A stretch of 48,044 nucleotides of DNA from Desulfovibrio sp. (GCA_017454855.1 JAFTCE010000039.1:1-48044), one strand, 5' to 3'. Shown: positions 1-8,816, counted from the stretch's first letter. Translations and numbers: made by a program. Notes: generated from the sequence alone by a model not told the origin.

Positions 1-189
1 GGTCGTGTGGTGGGTGAGATGGAAATGGCTTGGCCCCACTGCAAGATCGGCGTACTCACGTCAGAAGACAAGGCGCTGCTCTCGGCAGCGCGAGAGCGCG
101 GCTGGCGCGTGTTCTTGCTGGGCGAAGCCACCTTGCTTGCTACCCTGCGCAACCTTTTGGATGGTGAACCATGCACGCAACCCCTGTGA
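1..189 (+). CDS. C-terminal end of a gene cut by the window edge
   Basis: The first reading frame is open from base 1 to a stop at 187-189 and encodes the last 62 residues of a larger protein. The stretch around GEMEMAWPHCKIGVL, followed by AARERGWRVF, has an E...W..K pattern of the kind found at the ends of large DEAD/DEAH-type helicases or in PD-(D/E)XK-like nuclease domains. That reading is an inference from a short fragment. The frame overlaps the start of the next gene by 19 nt, so the two are probably co-transcribed and translationally coupled. The identity of the full protein cannot be settled from this window. Confidence 0.6.
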   Translation, partial: GRVVGEMEMAWPHCKIGVLTSEDKALLSAARERGWRVFLLGEATLLATLRNLLDGEPCTQPL

Positions 190-2255
190 CTATTGCTGTG
201 TCCGCAGATTTCTTCACGGCCTTCGCCGCCCTGCCCAGGCAGGAACAAGGCAAGGTCATGGCCTTTGTGGCCAAATTTCGGGAAAATCCCACGCGCACGG
301 GCTTCAATTATGAAAAACTCTACAACGCACGGGACAAGCGTTTCCGTTCCGTACGCATTGACGATTCCATCCGCTGCATCCTGCTCAAACCGGAATCCAA
401 CAACCTCTTCATGCTGCTCTGGGTGGACAGGCACGACGACGCGTACGCCTGGGCACGCAAGCGCCGCTGTGAAATTGATCCCATGACCGGTGGCCTGCAC
501 ATCGTCGTTGCCGAAGAATTCTACGAAGAAAGGCCCAAGGCCGCAGATGCCCCGGCCCCCAATGTCTGGGCCGACCTGCGCTCAGAGGATCTGACGGCCC
601 TGGGCATTGCCGAGCCCCTGCATGCCCAAGTGCGCTGCCTGCGCTCTGCGCAAGACCTGCAAGCCCTGCGCGACTATGTGTCTCCGGCCAGTTATGAGGC
701 CCTGTCCTTTCTGGAAGCCGGCGAAGCGCTGGCCGATGTCCTGGAATTGTATCAGGAAGGCATCAAGGACGCACAGCCCCAGGCTGCGTCCAGTAGGGAG
801 GACGCGGCCATGATCCAGGCCCTGAACAACCCCTATTCACGCCAGAATTTCTTTGTCAATCCCGAAGAGACGGAATTGAGCGAAATGATGCATGCGCCCC
901 TGGAAAAATGGCGCGTCTTTCTGCACCCCTCACAGCGAAGCATTGTGGAACGGGACTGGAGCGGAGCTGCCCGCATCCTGGGTGGCGCCGGCACGGGCAA
1001 AACCGTAGCGGCCCTGCACAGGGCAAAATGGCTGGCTCGCAACCGCTGTACGGGGGATGAAAAAATTTTTTTTACGACCTTCACCCACAATCTCGCCAGG
1101 GATCTGGAGCGGCAACTGACCGCCATCTGCACGCCGGAAGACCTGTCCAAGATAGAAATCACCAACCTCGACGACTGGGTCTACAAATTCCCGCAGCGCA
1201 ATTCCTACGAATATGAAATTGTTTTCTCCAACAAGGACAGCGAAAAAACCTGGGAAACAGCCATATCCATGCTCCCTCCCGACGCTGCTGCCAAAAACTT
1301 CCCGCCGTCCTTCTTCCGCGAGGAATGGGAACGCGTCATCCAGCCTCAGGAACTCATGACCCTGCAAGATTACTTCACGGCCTCACGCAAGGGCCGCAGA
1401 CAGGCCCTGTCGCGCAAGATGCGCAAAGAATTGTGGCCGGTCTTCGAGGAATTCCGCATCCTCCTCAATGAGCGCAAACAGCGCCAGCCAGCCGACGCCA
1501 TGCGTGAAGCCCGCGAACTCATCAAAAGCAACGACATGCGCCTCTACGCCCATGTCATCGTGGACGAAACACAGGACATGAGCGCGCAGGCCCTGCGCCT
1601 ACTGCGCGCCCTGGTTCCAGAGCAGGAAAACGACCTCTTTCTGGTCGGCGACGCCCATCAGCGCATCTATGGGCAAGCCATAACCCTCTCCAGCTGCGGC
1701 ATAAAAATCATCGGCAGATCCAAAAAATTGCGCATCAATTACCGCACGACCGATGAAATACGCAAAACGGCCATAGAGTTTCTGCAGACGGGCATTGCCG
1801 ACGATTTGGACGGGCAGGATGACGACGTTTCCAAAGATGTTTCCCTCATGCACGGTGCCATCCCGCAAAAGACGAACTTTCCAAGCAGTGCCAAGGCCAT
1901 TGCTGCCATGATTGCCAAGATCGAGGAAATTGCTGGCGCGGCTCCAGAATACCGCCGCAATATCTGCGTCACGGCCCAGACCAACGAGGGCGTCCAGGAC
2001 ATTGCCGCAAGGCTGGAGTCCGTGGGCCTGGGCGCCTATGTGCTGACGCGGGACAATCACGATTATGTGGACAATGACAAGGTACGTGTGGCGACCATAC
2101 ACAGGATCAAGGGACTGGAATTCGATATGGTCTTCATGCTGATCCATGAAAGCAAGGCCCAAATTGACGATGCCCTGCGCCTGGAACGGGAAAAATCCCT
2201 GCGCTATGTGGCCGCAACGCGTGCCCGCAGGGAACTGTTCATCTACACGTTCTAA
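171..2255 (+). CDS. UvrD/Rep-type superfamily 1 helicase with N-terminal RelE/ParE-like domain
   Basis: Predicted 694-aa ATP-dependent DNA helicase or translocase. SF1 motifs appear in order: Walker A GGAGTGKT at about residues 271-278, Walker B VIVDETQD at 462-469, then LVGDAHQRIYG (motif III), LRINYRTTDEI (motif IV), ATIHRIKGLEFD (motif V) and YVAATRARREL near the C-terminus (motif VI). The first ~105 residues look like a RelE/ParE toxin fold: a helical start, then a basic strand with FRSVRIDDSIRCILL and LLWVDRHDDAYAWA. Residues ~105-240 match no family I recognise. ATG 171 lies inside the previous frame, so the pair forms one transcription unit. The fusion suggests a nucleic-acid-surveillance or defence role rather than canonical UvrD repair, but this is inference. 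The helicase call is firm; the toxin-like fold is moderately supported. Confidence 0.88.
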   Translation: MHATPVTIAVSADFFTAFAALPRQEQGKVMAFVAKFRENPTRTGFNYEKLYNARDKRFRSVRIDDSIRCILLKPESNNLFMLLWVDRHDDAYAWARKRRCEIDPMTGGLHIVVAEEFYEERPKAADAPAPNVWADLRSEDLTALGIAEPLHAQVRCLRSAQDLQALRDYVSPASYEALSFLEAGEALADVLELYQEGIKDAQPQAASSREDAAMIQALNNPYSRQNFFVNPEETELSEMMHAPLEKWRVFLHPSQRSIVERDWSGAARILGGAGTGKTVAALHRAKWLARNRCTGDEKIFFTTFTHNLARDLERQLTAICTPEDLSKIEITNLDDWVYKFPQRNSYEYEIVFSNKDSEKTWETAISMLPPDAAAKNFPPSFFREEWERVIQPQELMTLQDYFTASRKGRRQALSRKMRKELWPVFEEFRILLNERKQRQPADAMREARELIKSNDMRLYAHVIVDETQDMSAQALRLLRALVPEQENDLFLVGDAHQRIYGQAITLSSCGIKIIGRSKKLRINYRTTDEIRKTAIEFLQTGIADDLDGQDDDVSKDVSLMHGAIPQKTNFPSSAKAIAAMIAKIEEIAGAAPEYRRNICVTAQTNEGVQDIAARLESVGLGAYVLTRDNHDYVDNDKVRVATIHRIKGLEFDMVFMLIHESKAQIDDALRLEREKSLRYVAATRARRELFIYTF

Positions 2256-2286
2256 CACTCTGGCCGAACGATGCCCGAGACAATGA

Positions 2287-2312
2287 CGGCGCACCTTGCC
2301 CCTGGTGCGCCG
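2287..2312. terminator. Perfect hairpin between convergent genes
   Basis: CGGCGCACC and GGTGCGCCG form a perfect 9-bp stem around an 8-nt loop, between the stop of the helicase gene (+) and the stop of the lipoprotein gene (-). It reads equally from both sides and probably ends both transcripts. There is no T tract on either strand, so intrinsic termination is not certain. Confidence 0.5.
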
Positions 2313-2327
2313 CCTGCATCGGACAGA

Positions 2328-3134
2328 TTATACCTTGGAGTCTTCATAATCCTCACAAGCGCGGCGGTAGGCTTCGCCATGGGCTGAGGTCTCCTGCTCT
2401 GCAGCGGACTTTTCCTTGGAAAGATCACCTACCTTGGTCTGCAACACCTTGCGCTGCTGCTTGGCCGTGTGCAACGTGCTGTTCCTGGTGCGGTGCCGAG
2501 CTTGCCGGGGCTTGGCATTGAGAGCGCGTTCTTCTTGGACAAAGGCCGCCTCGTACTGCTGCTCCAGGTCACGGCCACGGGTAACGGCATCGCCCATGAG
2601 GGCTATGGCTTCCTCGCGGCCCGAGGAAATTTCCGCAAATCGCCTCTGCGCCTCGTCGCGCGAGATTGCCTTGGACTTGATGGCGGCCAGCAGGGAGGCA
2701 AACTGCTGATCATAGCACTGCAGGGACGTTTTCGCCGAGGCGCTCACGATATCGAGATCGGAAATGTCCCCTTCGATATCTTGCAGATAGGCTGCCAGGC
2801 GCTTGTTTTCATCGATTTCCTTTTGCCTTGAGGCATGCATACCGCCGGTCAGACCGCCGGCCACAGCGCCCGTGGCGGCTCCGGCCACGGCGCCTTGCCA
2901 TCTGCCGCCGCTAAGCAGAAAACCCAAAGCCGCGCCGCCAAGGGTTCCTAAGGTTACGCCGGTAGCCGTCCCCTTGGCCACATCGTGTTCATGACTGCGC
3001 AGATCCTGGATGGGGCGGTAACATTGCGGATAATAGTTTACCGCTGTCTGCTGCGCGCCATAATGGCTGGCGCAGCCGGTTGTCAGCAAGGCAAGGACAA
3101 GTACGACCAACGATGCCGATGGGAAACGCTGCAT
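2328..3134 (-). CDS. Lipoprotein with glycine-zipper segment and coiled-coil tail
   Basis: A 268-aa protein starting MQRFPSASLVVLVLALLTTGC, whose hydrophobic stretch and terminal Cys form a signal-peptidase-II-like lipobox (T at -3 is slightly atypical). ATG 3134 is chosen because GGGAGGTGG precedes it and the signal peptide begins there; the frame stays open further upstream without a site. After a YYPQCYRPI segment come a glycine-rich region (about residues 45-95, GTATGVTLGTLGGAALG and GAVAGAATGAVAGG) typical of glycine-zipper membrane or oligomerisation segments, and a long charged, helical C-terminal half. Function is not recognised. It is the last gene of the minus-strand series that includes rtcB and prfH, separated from the previous gene by 104 nt. 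Confidence 0.75.
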   Translation of the reverse strand: MQRFPSASLVVLVLALLTTGCASHYGAQQTAVNYYPQCYRPIQDLRSHEHDVAKGTATGVTLGTLGGAALGFLLSGGRWQGAVAGAATGAVAGGLTGGMHASRQKEIDENKRLAAYLQDIEGDISDLDIVSASAKTSLQCYDQQFASLLAAIKSKAISRDEAQRRFAEISSGREEAIALMGDAVTRGRDLEQQYEAAFVQEERALNAKPRQARHRTRNSTLHTAKQQRKVLQTKVGDLSKEKSAAEQETSAHGEAYRRACEDYEDSKV

Positions 3135-3238
3135 AGTCCACCTCCCGTGACGATGAGCGCATGCCGTGTACGAGAACATTGCAACAAAAATTTTAGCAAT
3201 ATCCATGCCATCTACTGGCTTCAAGAGGCATTTCCTGT

Positions 3239-4408
3239 TTATTTCCGGCGCAAATGCGTCCTGTATACTTTGACTTCATGTTTTCCTTGAGGATTAATAG
3301 ACAAAAGGAAGCACTGTGTCGCCTTCCCGCTGCCGCTGCATTTCCAATGGCGCAAGGTATACATTTCAATGTTTTTGGGATTGGGGGGGCATTTTGCATT
3401 GTCGCTTTCAATGACAAGATTCTTGCCCCGGAAGCTGGCTGAAGCCCCGCCGCGACACACCAGATTGCCGTCGATGACGTGGATGCGGCCCTTGCCGCGC
3501 TTGTCAAAACACATTTCTGCCACAGCAGTTGTGGGGGGAATCCTGGCATTGTTCCAGGTACCGCCTGTAACGGGGTCAGAACGCCAGCAGCCGTCAAGAA
3601 AGGAAAGATCCTTCTTGGCCGACGCTGCAGGAGGTATTTGCACGTTTTCCCCTTTTTTGACTGCAGGCGGCGCCTTGGGCTGCTCCTTCTTCTCTGCCTG
3701 ATCTTTCTTTTCTTTCACCTGTACTTCTTTCCGCTCCGGCTCTTTTTTTGCCACTTCTGCCACAGAGCGGCCCTGGCGCGCCTCCTGTTGCGCCCGAGGA
3801 ACCGGCGTCATGGGCAGCAGTTCCCACAGCTCCACCGCCCTTGGTTCTGCTGGCTGCGCAGGCGTCGCCACCTGCGGCCCAGGTCGCACCACCTCGGGCG
3901 CAACGGCCTGCGGCTTTGCCGCCTGCGTGTCGGATCGTGTGCTTTCAGCGTGCCGGGGGACAATCGCGCCCTCGATCGCCTCCTGATTACCGCGCAGGGC
4001 ATCGTCGGGTGCTTCTCCTGGAGTATGGCGCTCGGCCTGGCCATCGGGCTTCGTCGCTTCCTGCCTGTCCGATTGTTCCGCAAAGCGCACGATTCCATAG
4101 GGCGTCAGCACACTTCCGTCCTCACGACGCGAGTATTGCCAGGCAGGTATACCGGAAGGCAGGACATACTGCCCATCGGGTTGGATGACGACGCCATCGG
4201 GCAGCAGCAGGGCGCCGTCTTCTCTGGTCACAAAGCCCCTGGGCAGCGCTGCCTCATAGATTGTGCCATCACGCAGGACAACGACAGGCCGACGTTGCAC
4301 CTTCACTTCCTGCGCAGAAGTGATGTTCTGCAATTGCTCTGCTGCCTGAAGATGCTGCGCATCCACAAAGAGCGCGGCAAAGGCAAGCAGCAGCATGATT
4401 TTTCCCAT
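3239..4408 (-). CDS. Secreted protein of unknown function with Pro/charged linker and C-terminal Cys-rich domain
   Basis: 389 aa from ATG 4408, which has GGAGG upstream and begins a classical signal peptide (MGKIMLLLAFAALFVDAQ, likely cut near LQA-AEQ). Three parts are visible. An N-terminal region carries repeated DG turns (RDGTIYEAALP, EDGALLLPDGVVIQPDG). The middle (~110-275) is low-complexity, rich in Pro, Ala, Lys and Glu, and looks like a periplasmic spacer. A C-terminal domain starts at SFLDGCWRSDP and has several Cys (MCFDKRG, LVCRGG, HWKCSG, TQCFLL), suggesting a disulfide-stabilised beta fold. I do not recognise the family. It lies 41 nt after prfH on the same strand, so it may be co-transcribed with the RNA-repair genes, although its envelope location makes a shared function unclear. 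Confidence 0.72.
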   Translation of the reverse strand: MGKIMLLLAFAALFVDAQHLQAAEQLQNITSAQEVKVQRRPVVVLRDGTIYEAALPRGFVTREDGALLLPDGVVIQPDGQYVLPSGIPAWQYSRREDGSVLTPYGIVRFAEQSDRQEATKPDGQAERHTPGEAPDDALRGNQEAIEGAIVPRHAESTRSDTQAAKPQAVAPEVVRPGPQVATPAQPAEPRAVELWELLPMTPVPRAQQEARQGRSVAEVAKKEPERKEVQVKEKKDQAEKKEQPKAPPAVKKGENVQIPPAASAKKDLSFLDGCWRSDPVTGGTWNNARIPPTTAVAEMCFDKRGKGRIHVIDGNLVCRGGASASFRGKNLVIESDNAKCPPNPKNIEMYTLRHWKCSGSGKATQCFLLSINPQGKHEVKVYRTHLRRK

Positions 4409-4449
4409 GTTCCCATCCCTCCGGCATCGTTCAAGCTCAAGGCATGCAT

Positions 4450-5064
4450 TCAACCTTTTCGAGTACTGGCCTGGATTTCCCTGTCTGTCAACCTTTCCAG
4501 AACGAAATCCATGCCGACATAGGTTCTGACGGCATTGCCCCGAACCACTTTCTGATGTTCCTGCCAGGCGGCGTCCTTCTGCCGGGCGTTTTCTGCCGCC
4601 TGCAGGGCGGCAAGCCGTGCCCGCAGGCGGGCCAGGGCGCGTTCCTTGTTCTGCTTCTGGCTGCGCTCATCGGAACAGACAACCGCAATGCCCGTTGCCT
4701 TGTGTACGACGCGGACAGCCGTCTCCACCTTGTTGACATTTTGCCCCCCGGGGCCGCCGCTGCGAAAAACGCTTACTTCCACAGCGCTGTCCTGGGCAAT
4801 CTCCTCCAGCTCCGGCACAACGCTCACATGGATAAACCAATTCTTGCGCTTATGGTGGGGACGCAGCGGGCTTTTGCACATCCAGCAGACAGTGCCGCAG
4901 ACGTCGGCCAGTCCGGTCGGCCCCTCCAGCAGAGCCGAGGCATAGGCATGATGCACGTCCACAATGCGCGTGCCAGGAAATTCTTTCACCAGGGCCGCAC
5001 TCAAGAGACGCACGGCAATTTTGCATTCTTCAGGACCCTGTCCCGATGTGATTTGCAGCAACAT
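4450..5064 (-). CDS. prfH: Peptide chain release factor homologue PrfH (ribosome rescue)
   Basis: 204 aa, the usual size of PrfH, which lacks the stop-codon-reading domains of RF1/RF2. The [10 protein letters not shown] motif at about residues 104-113 is the catalytic GGQ loop that triggers peptidyl-tRNA hydrolysis. The preceding segment with [15 protein letters not shown] is typical of PrfH, and the basic C-terminal helix ([17 protein letters not shown]) fits class-I release factors. The family releases peptides from ribosomes whose 16S rRNA has been cleaved in the decoding centre, after which a paired RtcB reseals the break. Here the rtcB stop and the prfH ATG overlap as TGATG, with GGGAG upstream; a GTG three bases earlier is an alternative start. 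Confidence 0.93.
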   Translation of the reverse strand: MLLQITSGQGPEECKIAVRLLSAALVKEFPGTRIVDVHHAYASALLEGPTGLADVCGTVCWMCKSPLRPHHKRKNWFIHVSVVPELEEIAQDSAVEVSVFRSGGPGGQNVNKVETAVRVVHKATGIAVVCSDERSQKQNKERALARLRARLAALQAAENARQKDAAWQEHQKVVRGNAVRTYVGMDFVLERLTDREIQASTRKG

Positions 5065-6179
5065 CACTTCTGGCTCCCGGCCTTAAAATTGTACACTGGC
5101 CGCAAAATATCCGTAATGTCCACGCAATCTCCCAGCGATGCGGCCAAATCCTCCCTGGTTCTATAGGCAAAAGGGGCTTCATCCAAAGTATTTTTGGAGA
5201 TGCAGCTTGCGTGTATGCCCTGCATGGCTTTTTTGAACTCGGTCAGGGTGTGCTGCTCGCGCGTTTGGGTGCGCGTGCTGATCCGCCCGGAACCGTGCGG
5301 CGCAGACCAATTCCATTCCGGATTGCCCTTGCCAAGGCCCACGATGGAGCCATCGCGCATGTTGACGGGGATGATGACGCGCTCTCCAAGGGCTGCCGAT
5401 ATGGAGCCTTTGCGCAAGATCGGTGTGCTGCCCGAAAAATCAATGTAATTGTGCGCACACTCCCACGCTGTCACGGCCTCCCACTTCATACCCCTGAGGA
5501 TGACCCTGGCAATGCGCTCCCGATTGTCCGAGGCGAACTGCTGCACCATACGCATGTCGTGCAGGTATTGCTCGCGCAAGTCGCCTTCAAGCCAGGTGAG
5601 TTCATAGGGAACATCCGTGCGACGCCCCTGCCGGAGATAGCATTCGCAGACTTCCTTGCCCAAATGCCTGCTGCCCGTGTGGATGATCAGGTAATGCGCG
5701 CCATCGCCGCCGCAGGCGATCTCCACAAAATGATTGCCTCCGCCCAAGGTACCAAAGCTTTTCCTGGCCTTGTCAACCTGAACGTGCTTCAGACAGCAGA
5801 GGTCTTCCAGCTCCCCGCAGTCCACAGGTCTCTCGTGGATGGCAAAGCCGGAGGGCACTTTTTCGGCAATAAGCCTGTCCAGCCTTGGGAACTCGGGCGA
5901 AAATCGCTCAAGACGCAGTATGGACACGCCACAGCCGATGTCCACGCCCACGAGATTGGGCATGACCTTGTCCGAAACCAGCGTCATTGTCAGTCCAATG
6001 ACGCAGCCATTGCCGGGATGGACATCCGGCATGACCCGTATTCTGTTGCCTTCCATTGCCGGGCAATCGCATATCTGCCGAATCTGAGCCACGGCATACT
6101 CGTCTATGGCCACATTGGGGTTGTCTACCGTGTACACAAGGGCGTCCGCAAACTGTCCATGAATTTCTTTTACCTGCAT
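5064..6179 (-). CDS. rtcB: RtcB-type RNA-splicing/repair ligase (PrfH-associated type)
   Basis: 371 aa, slightly shorter than the ~400-aa RtcB of E. coli. RtcB joins a 2',3'-cyclic phosphate or 3'-phosphate to a 5'-OH RNA end using GTP and Mn2+. Visible signatures are [11 protein letters not shown] (~52-62), VGVDIGCG with metal ligands Asp80 and Cys83, GGGNHF (~147-151), HTGSRH (~167-172), CAHNYID (~241-247), and PHGSGR, whose His295 is the expected guanylylated residue. GGGGAG precedes the ATG. Immediate coupling to prfH identifies it as the member of the rescue/repair pair that reseals nicked 16S rRNA. It follows the VIT/VWA gene by 100 nt on the same strand. Confidence 0.95.
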   Translation of the reverse strand: MQVKEIHGQFADALVYTVDNPNVAIDEYAVAQIRQICDCPAMEGNRIRVMPDVHPGNGCVIGLTMTLVSDKVMPNLVGVDIGCGVSILRLERFSPEFPRLDRLIAEKVPSGFAIHERPVDCGELEDLCCLKHVQVDKARKSFGTLGGGNHFVEIACGGDGAHYLIIHTGSRHLGKEVCECYLRQGRRTDVPYELTWLEGDLREQYLHDMRMVQQFASDNRERIARVILRGMKWEAVTAWECAHNYIDFSGSTPILRKGSISAALGERVIIPVNMRDGSIVGLGKGNPEWNWSAPHGSGRISTRTQTREQHTLTEFKKAMQGIHASCISKNTLDEAPFAYRTREDLAASLGDCVDITDILRPVYNFKAGSQK

Positions 6180-6224
6180 ACTACTCCCCTGGGAATTTTC
6201 AGGCCACGTTCAGAAGCGGCGCTT

Positions 6225-6273
6225 GGCGGCGGCACGGCCTGCACTCTAGCGGCGTGCCAGGTCGGCCACCGCC
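6225..6273 (-). other. GC-rich nested inverted repeats in the VWA-rtcB gap
   Basis: In the 100-nt spacer, GGCACG (6231-6236) can pair with CGTGCC (6253-6258), and GGCGGCGGC (6225-6233) with GCCACCGCC (6265-6273) with one wobble. The two stems are partly alternative, as in an attenuator or RNase-processed spacer. There is no U tract. It could set the rtcB:VWA ratio or be a small structured RNA; which one is unknown. Confidence 0.4.
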
Positions 6274-6279
6274 CCGGCT

Positions 6280-8571
6280 CTAGGGCCTTGTCCAATCATC
6301 AAGCAAGGCTTTAACTGTGACAATTTCCTTCGTGGATATGTTGCGTATTCCAAAACGAATGTTGCGCAGGCTGTGCCTGTCCACCTTCAGAGTATGGCGC
6401 TCAATCAACCAAAGGACGAAGATACTCCAAAGCTCTTCCATACTCCGGTTGGTTCCAGCTTGGATTTCCGTCAGCTTGTTCTGCACGTCGTCCATGAGGC
6501 CGCCCTTTTGCACAAGGGCCTGAACATCCTGCACGGATGACAAGGAAGACATCTTGTCGGCGTATTGGGCGACAAAGGTTCTGAACCGTACGGCAATATG
6601 TTCTTCGACGGCATCTTCTTCGACGGCGTTAAGTCCGTCATCCTCGCAGGCCGAAATGTTGTCTAGATTTGACAACAATAATTTCCTCGGCGAAAAACAA
6701 TGATTAAGCTCCCTTTCAAGAGGTTCTTCTGCCAGGCGACTAGCCATCTTTCTGCTCGGGGCACTCGCGCAAATACCGGCCAGCGGCTCCGCAAGACAAG
6801 CCGCCACTCCAGAACAGAACTGCACGAAAGGCGTTCGTTTGTGCGCGGGCATCTGCGGCGTCTTCTGCACCGTGGGCAGCATCGTGATCTTTTCCCCGTC
6901 GGGCCGCTCATAGACCAGGATCAGAGACGTCTCCTTGCTCATGAGCTTGTATTTGAGCGCCAACTCTTTCTTTTCCCTACTGGAATTCGCTTCTTCCAGA
7001 CGCCGCATCATGGCCAGCCGGAACAAATCGGGCGTGCTTGTCATCTCCAGACCTTCGGCCATGGCCGCATAGTCACCGCCGTCGGCTTGCCAATGTAGCA
7101 CTGGTGCCGCACTGGGCGTCCCGCCGCGCATGAGTGCGAAGCAATGCAGGGTTTCCCCGCGATACAGATAGCGGGGCGTTTTTGTCTTCCAGAGCGTTTC
7201 CCCCTGCCAGTCTATGCGGACATTATGGAAATACCCTTGGCGCATGCGGGCAAACATGCGCACAATGGCATCGGCCATGTTTTCGCGCGGCGTCACAAGC
7301 TCGCAGGCCCCGCCCGTCTTTTCGGCCAACTCCCGCAGGAGGCTTTCGGCAGGCGATGCGCCCACGCCAATGGCAAAGACACGCTGCCCGGACTTACGGG
7401 CCTGGGCTATGACGCCTTCCACATCCCAAATATCGCCGTCGGTGATCAAGAGTACGCCCGCAGGCATTTCCGCCGGACTCTCTATCTGATAAACCGCTGC
7501 AAGCGCACTTCCCATTTCCGTACCGCCCATATCGGCATAGGTCTTGTCGATGGCCTCGGAAAATTGCCCAAGGGTTTGTTTCGTGCAGGGCAGCATGCTG
7601 CCAAAAATCTGGTGTACGTCACTGCCAAAGCGTGTGTAGGAGACATAATCGCCTTCACGGAACAAGGCGCACACCTTGCGCAAGCCCTGTATGCCCTGCT
7701 CAATGCGCTCGCCGCCCATAGAACCGGAGCAATCCAGCAAAATTTTGCAGGCCAAGGGCGCGGCGGTATCGTCAGGCATGGTGGGCACAAAGCTCGCTGC
7801 GACCAGAGTTTCCTCCCCTTCTGTCACGCACTGGGCATGGGAATCGTTGACGACATCCTCAATGAGCAGAATAAAATCCCGATCCAGGGCCGCAGGCCCT
7901 TCAATGCCAAAGGACAGCCCTCCGTCGGGGAGACTTTGGGCCTGCAGCCCATGACTGGGGCACGATACCTTGCCCTTGGCCATCTGCCCGTACAGGGTGA
8001 CATGCACTCCAAAGGAATAGTGCGCAGCAGGACTGACCACCTCGGTTTCATGATCCGCCAATCCCCCCGGGCCGTGAGCATCCCCGTAGCGCTCGCTGAT
8101 CACCGTCGGGATATTCAGGCGCACCCTGTTCTGCTCCATACGCAGCATGCGCGCGCAGTGCAGTTCCACACTGACGGTTTCCCCAGCTTTGATATTGCCA
8201 AGATTTGCCGTACAGAGGCCCTTTGCGGACATCTCAACCATGATGGCACTGTCTCCGCTCAGGATGGCTGTTTCGTACTTTTGCTCGGCCTTGTGCTTTT
8301 CCACGATCTCACCGTGGAGGTGCTTGCCGTCCATGCTCGCGCTCATGCCCAGCAAGGCCGTGTCCCAGGCCAGGGGAAAGGTATAGATGACTTCCAGGGG
8401 CTTTGACGTTTCGTTTTTGTAGGTCTGTCTGATGGTGGACGAAAACAGCAGTCCGCGCACCTCCCCGGTCACCTCCACTGACTTGAAAGCTATGGCCGAT
8501 GGATTTTCGTCGTGAACGTTGCGCATGCTGCCATAGGGAAAAATCTCCGGTTCTACTATTGCTTGTGCCAT
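6280..8571 (-). CDS. VIT domain / von Willebrand factor A domain protein
   Basis: 763 aa from ATG 8571 (AAGGA six bases upstream). The N-terminal ~150 residues match a VIT domain (vault/inter-alpha-trypsin: EVTGEVRGLLFSSTIRQTY, LEVIYTFPL, GEIVEKHKAEQKY). A VWA domain follows: ILLDCSGSMGG supplies the DxSxS metal site at Asp280/Ser282/Ser284, with the MIDAS Thr in MGGTEMGSA and LLITDGD further on. The last ~200 residues are unassigned and mostly helical. No signal peptide, so it should be cytoplasmic and may act as a metal-dependent scaffold. The frame is open to an alternative ATG at 8754 that also has an AGGGA site and would add 61 Trp-rich residues. It heads the series leading to rtcB and prfH and is divergent from a WYL regulator. 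Confidence 0.88.
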   Translation of the reverse strand: MAQAIVEPEIFPYGSMRNVHDENPSAIAFKSVEVTGEVRGLLFSSTIRQTYKNETSKPLEVIYTFPLAWDTALLGMSASMDGKHLHGEIVEKHKAEQKYETAILSGDSAIMVEMSAKGLCTANLGNIKAGETVSVELHCARMLRMEQNRVRLNIPTVISERYGDAHGPGGLADHETEVVSPAAHYSFGVHVTLYGQMAKGKVSCPSHGLQAQSLPDGGLSFGIEGPAALDRDFILLIEDVVNDSHAQCVTEGEETLVAASFVPTMPDDTAAPLACKILLDCSGSMGGERIEQGIQGLRKVCALFREGDYVSYTRFGSDVHQIFGSMLPCTKQTLGQFSEAIDKTYADMGGTEMGSALAAVYQIESPAEMPAGVLLITDGDIWDVEGVIAQARKSGQRVFAIGVGASPAESLLRELAEKTGGACELVTPRENMADAIVRMFARMRQGYFHNVRIDWQGETLWKTKTPRYLYRGETLHCFALMRGGTPSAAPVLHWQADGGDYAAMAEGLEMTSTPDLFRLAMMRRLEEANSSREKKELALKYKLMSKETSLILVYERPDGEKITMLPTVQKTPQMPAHKRTPFVQFCSGVAACLAEPLAGICASAPSRKMASRLAEEPLERELNHCFSPRKLLLSNLDNISACEDDGLNAVEEDAVEEHIAVRFRTFVAQYADKMSSLSSVQDVQALVQKGGLMDDVQNKLTEIQAGTNRSMEELWSIFVLWLIERHTLKVDRHSLRNIRFGIRNISTKEIVTVKALLDDWTRP

Positions 8572-8769
8572 TGGGTATTCCTTGTTTTTTGATTTTATCT
8601 GCATCTTGCGCCGCTGCTGCATAATCTCACTGCACAATGCGCCAGCGTAGCGCCCTTGCCATTTCTCCCAAATATACCTGCCCAATGCCTCGGAAGAAAA
8701 TTTTTGCATCAGCTCCCACCACTGCGGGGGAGGCTTGGTATGTCTGTAGGACATGGCATTCCCTCGCTC

Positions 8770-8798
8770 TTGCCTTCGTGGACAACCTAGGGCATACT
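8770..8798 (+). promoter_or_regulatory. Candidate promoter of the WYL regulator gene
   Basis: TTGCCT, a 17-bp spacer and CATACT resemble a sigma-70 promoter reading toward the WYL gene. The predicted start point falls inside the palindrome at 8800-8816. Confidence 0.5.
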
Positions 8799-8799
8799 A

Positions 8800-8816
8800 T
8801 TTCCAGAATCTGGAAA
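8800..8816. promoter_or_regulatory. Perfect palindrome, probable operator
   Basis: TTTCCAGAATCTGGAAA is an uninterrupted two-fold symmetric 17-mer beginning 2 bp after the -10 element. A repressor bound here would block the WYL gene start and could also act on the divergent VIT/VWA gene. A second A/T palindrome, CAAAAAATTTTTG, lies at 8830-8842. The likely ligand is the WYL protein itself; this is inferred from position only. Confidence 0.5.

Noticed and set aside
3479-4522. 347-codon plus-strand frame opposite the secreted-protein gene
   Set aside because: Arg/His/Leu-rich low-complexity translation, no ribosome site, antisense to a gene with signal peptide and family-like domains.
6180-6279. 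Y RNA or tRNA-like gene in the VWA-rtcB gap
   Set aside because: No TPsiC-like or D-arm pattern and no typical Y-RNA motif; only GC-rich stems were found.
5211-6314. 367-codon plus-strand frame across rtcB
   Set aside because: Antisense of an unmistakable RtcB; a by-product of codon bias.
7144-8406. 420-codon plus-strand frame across the VIT/VWA gene
   Set aside because: Antisense of a coding region with clear VIT and MIDAS motifs; no start signal.
8572-8754. 61-codon N-terminal extension of the VIT/VWA protein
   Set aside because: Open and with an AGGGA before ATG 8754, but it contains rare codons, lies close to the operator and is less conserved-looking than the start at 8571. Kept as an alternative only.
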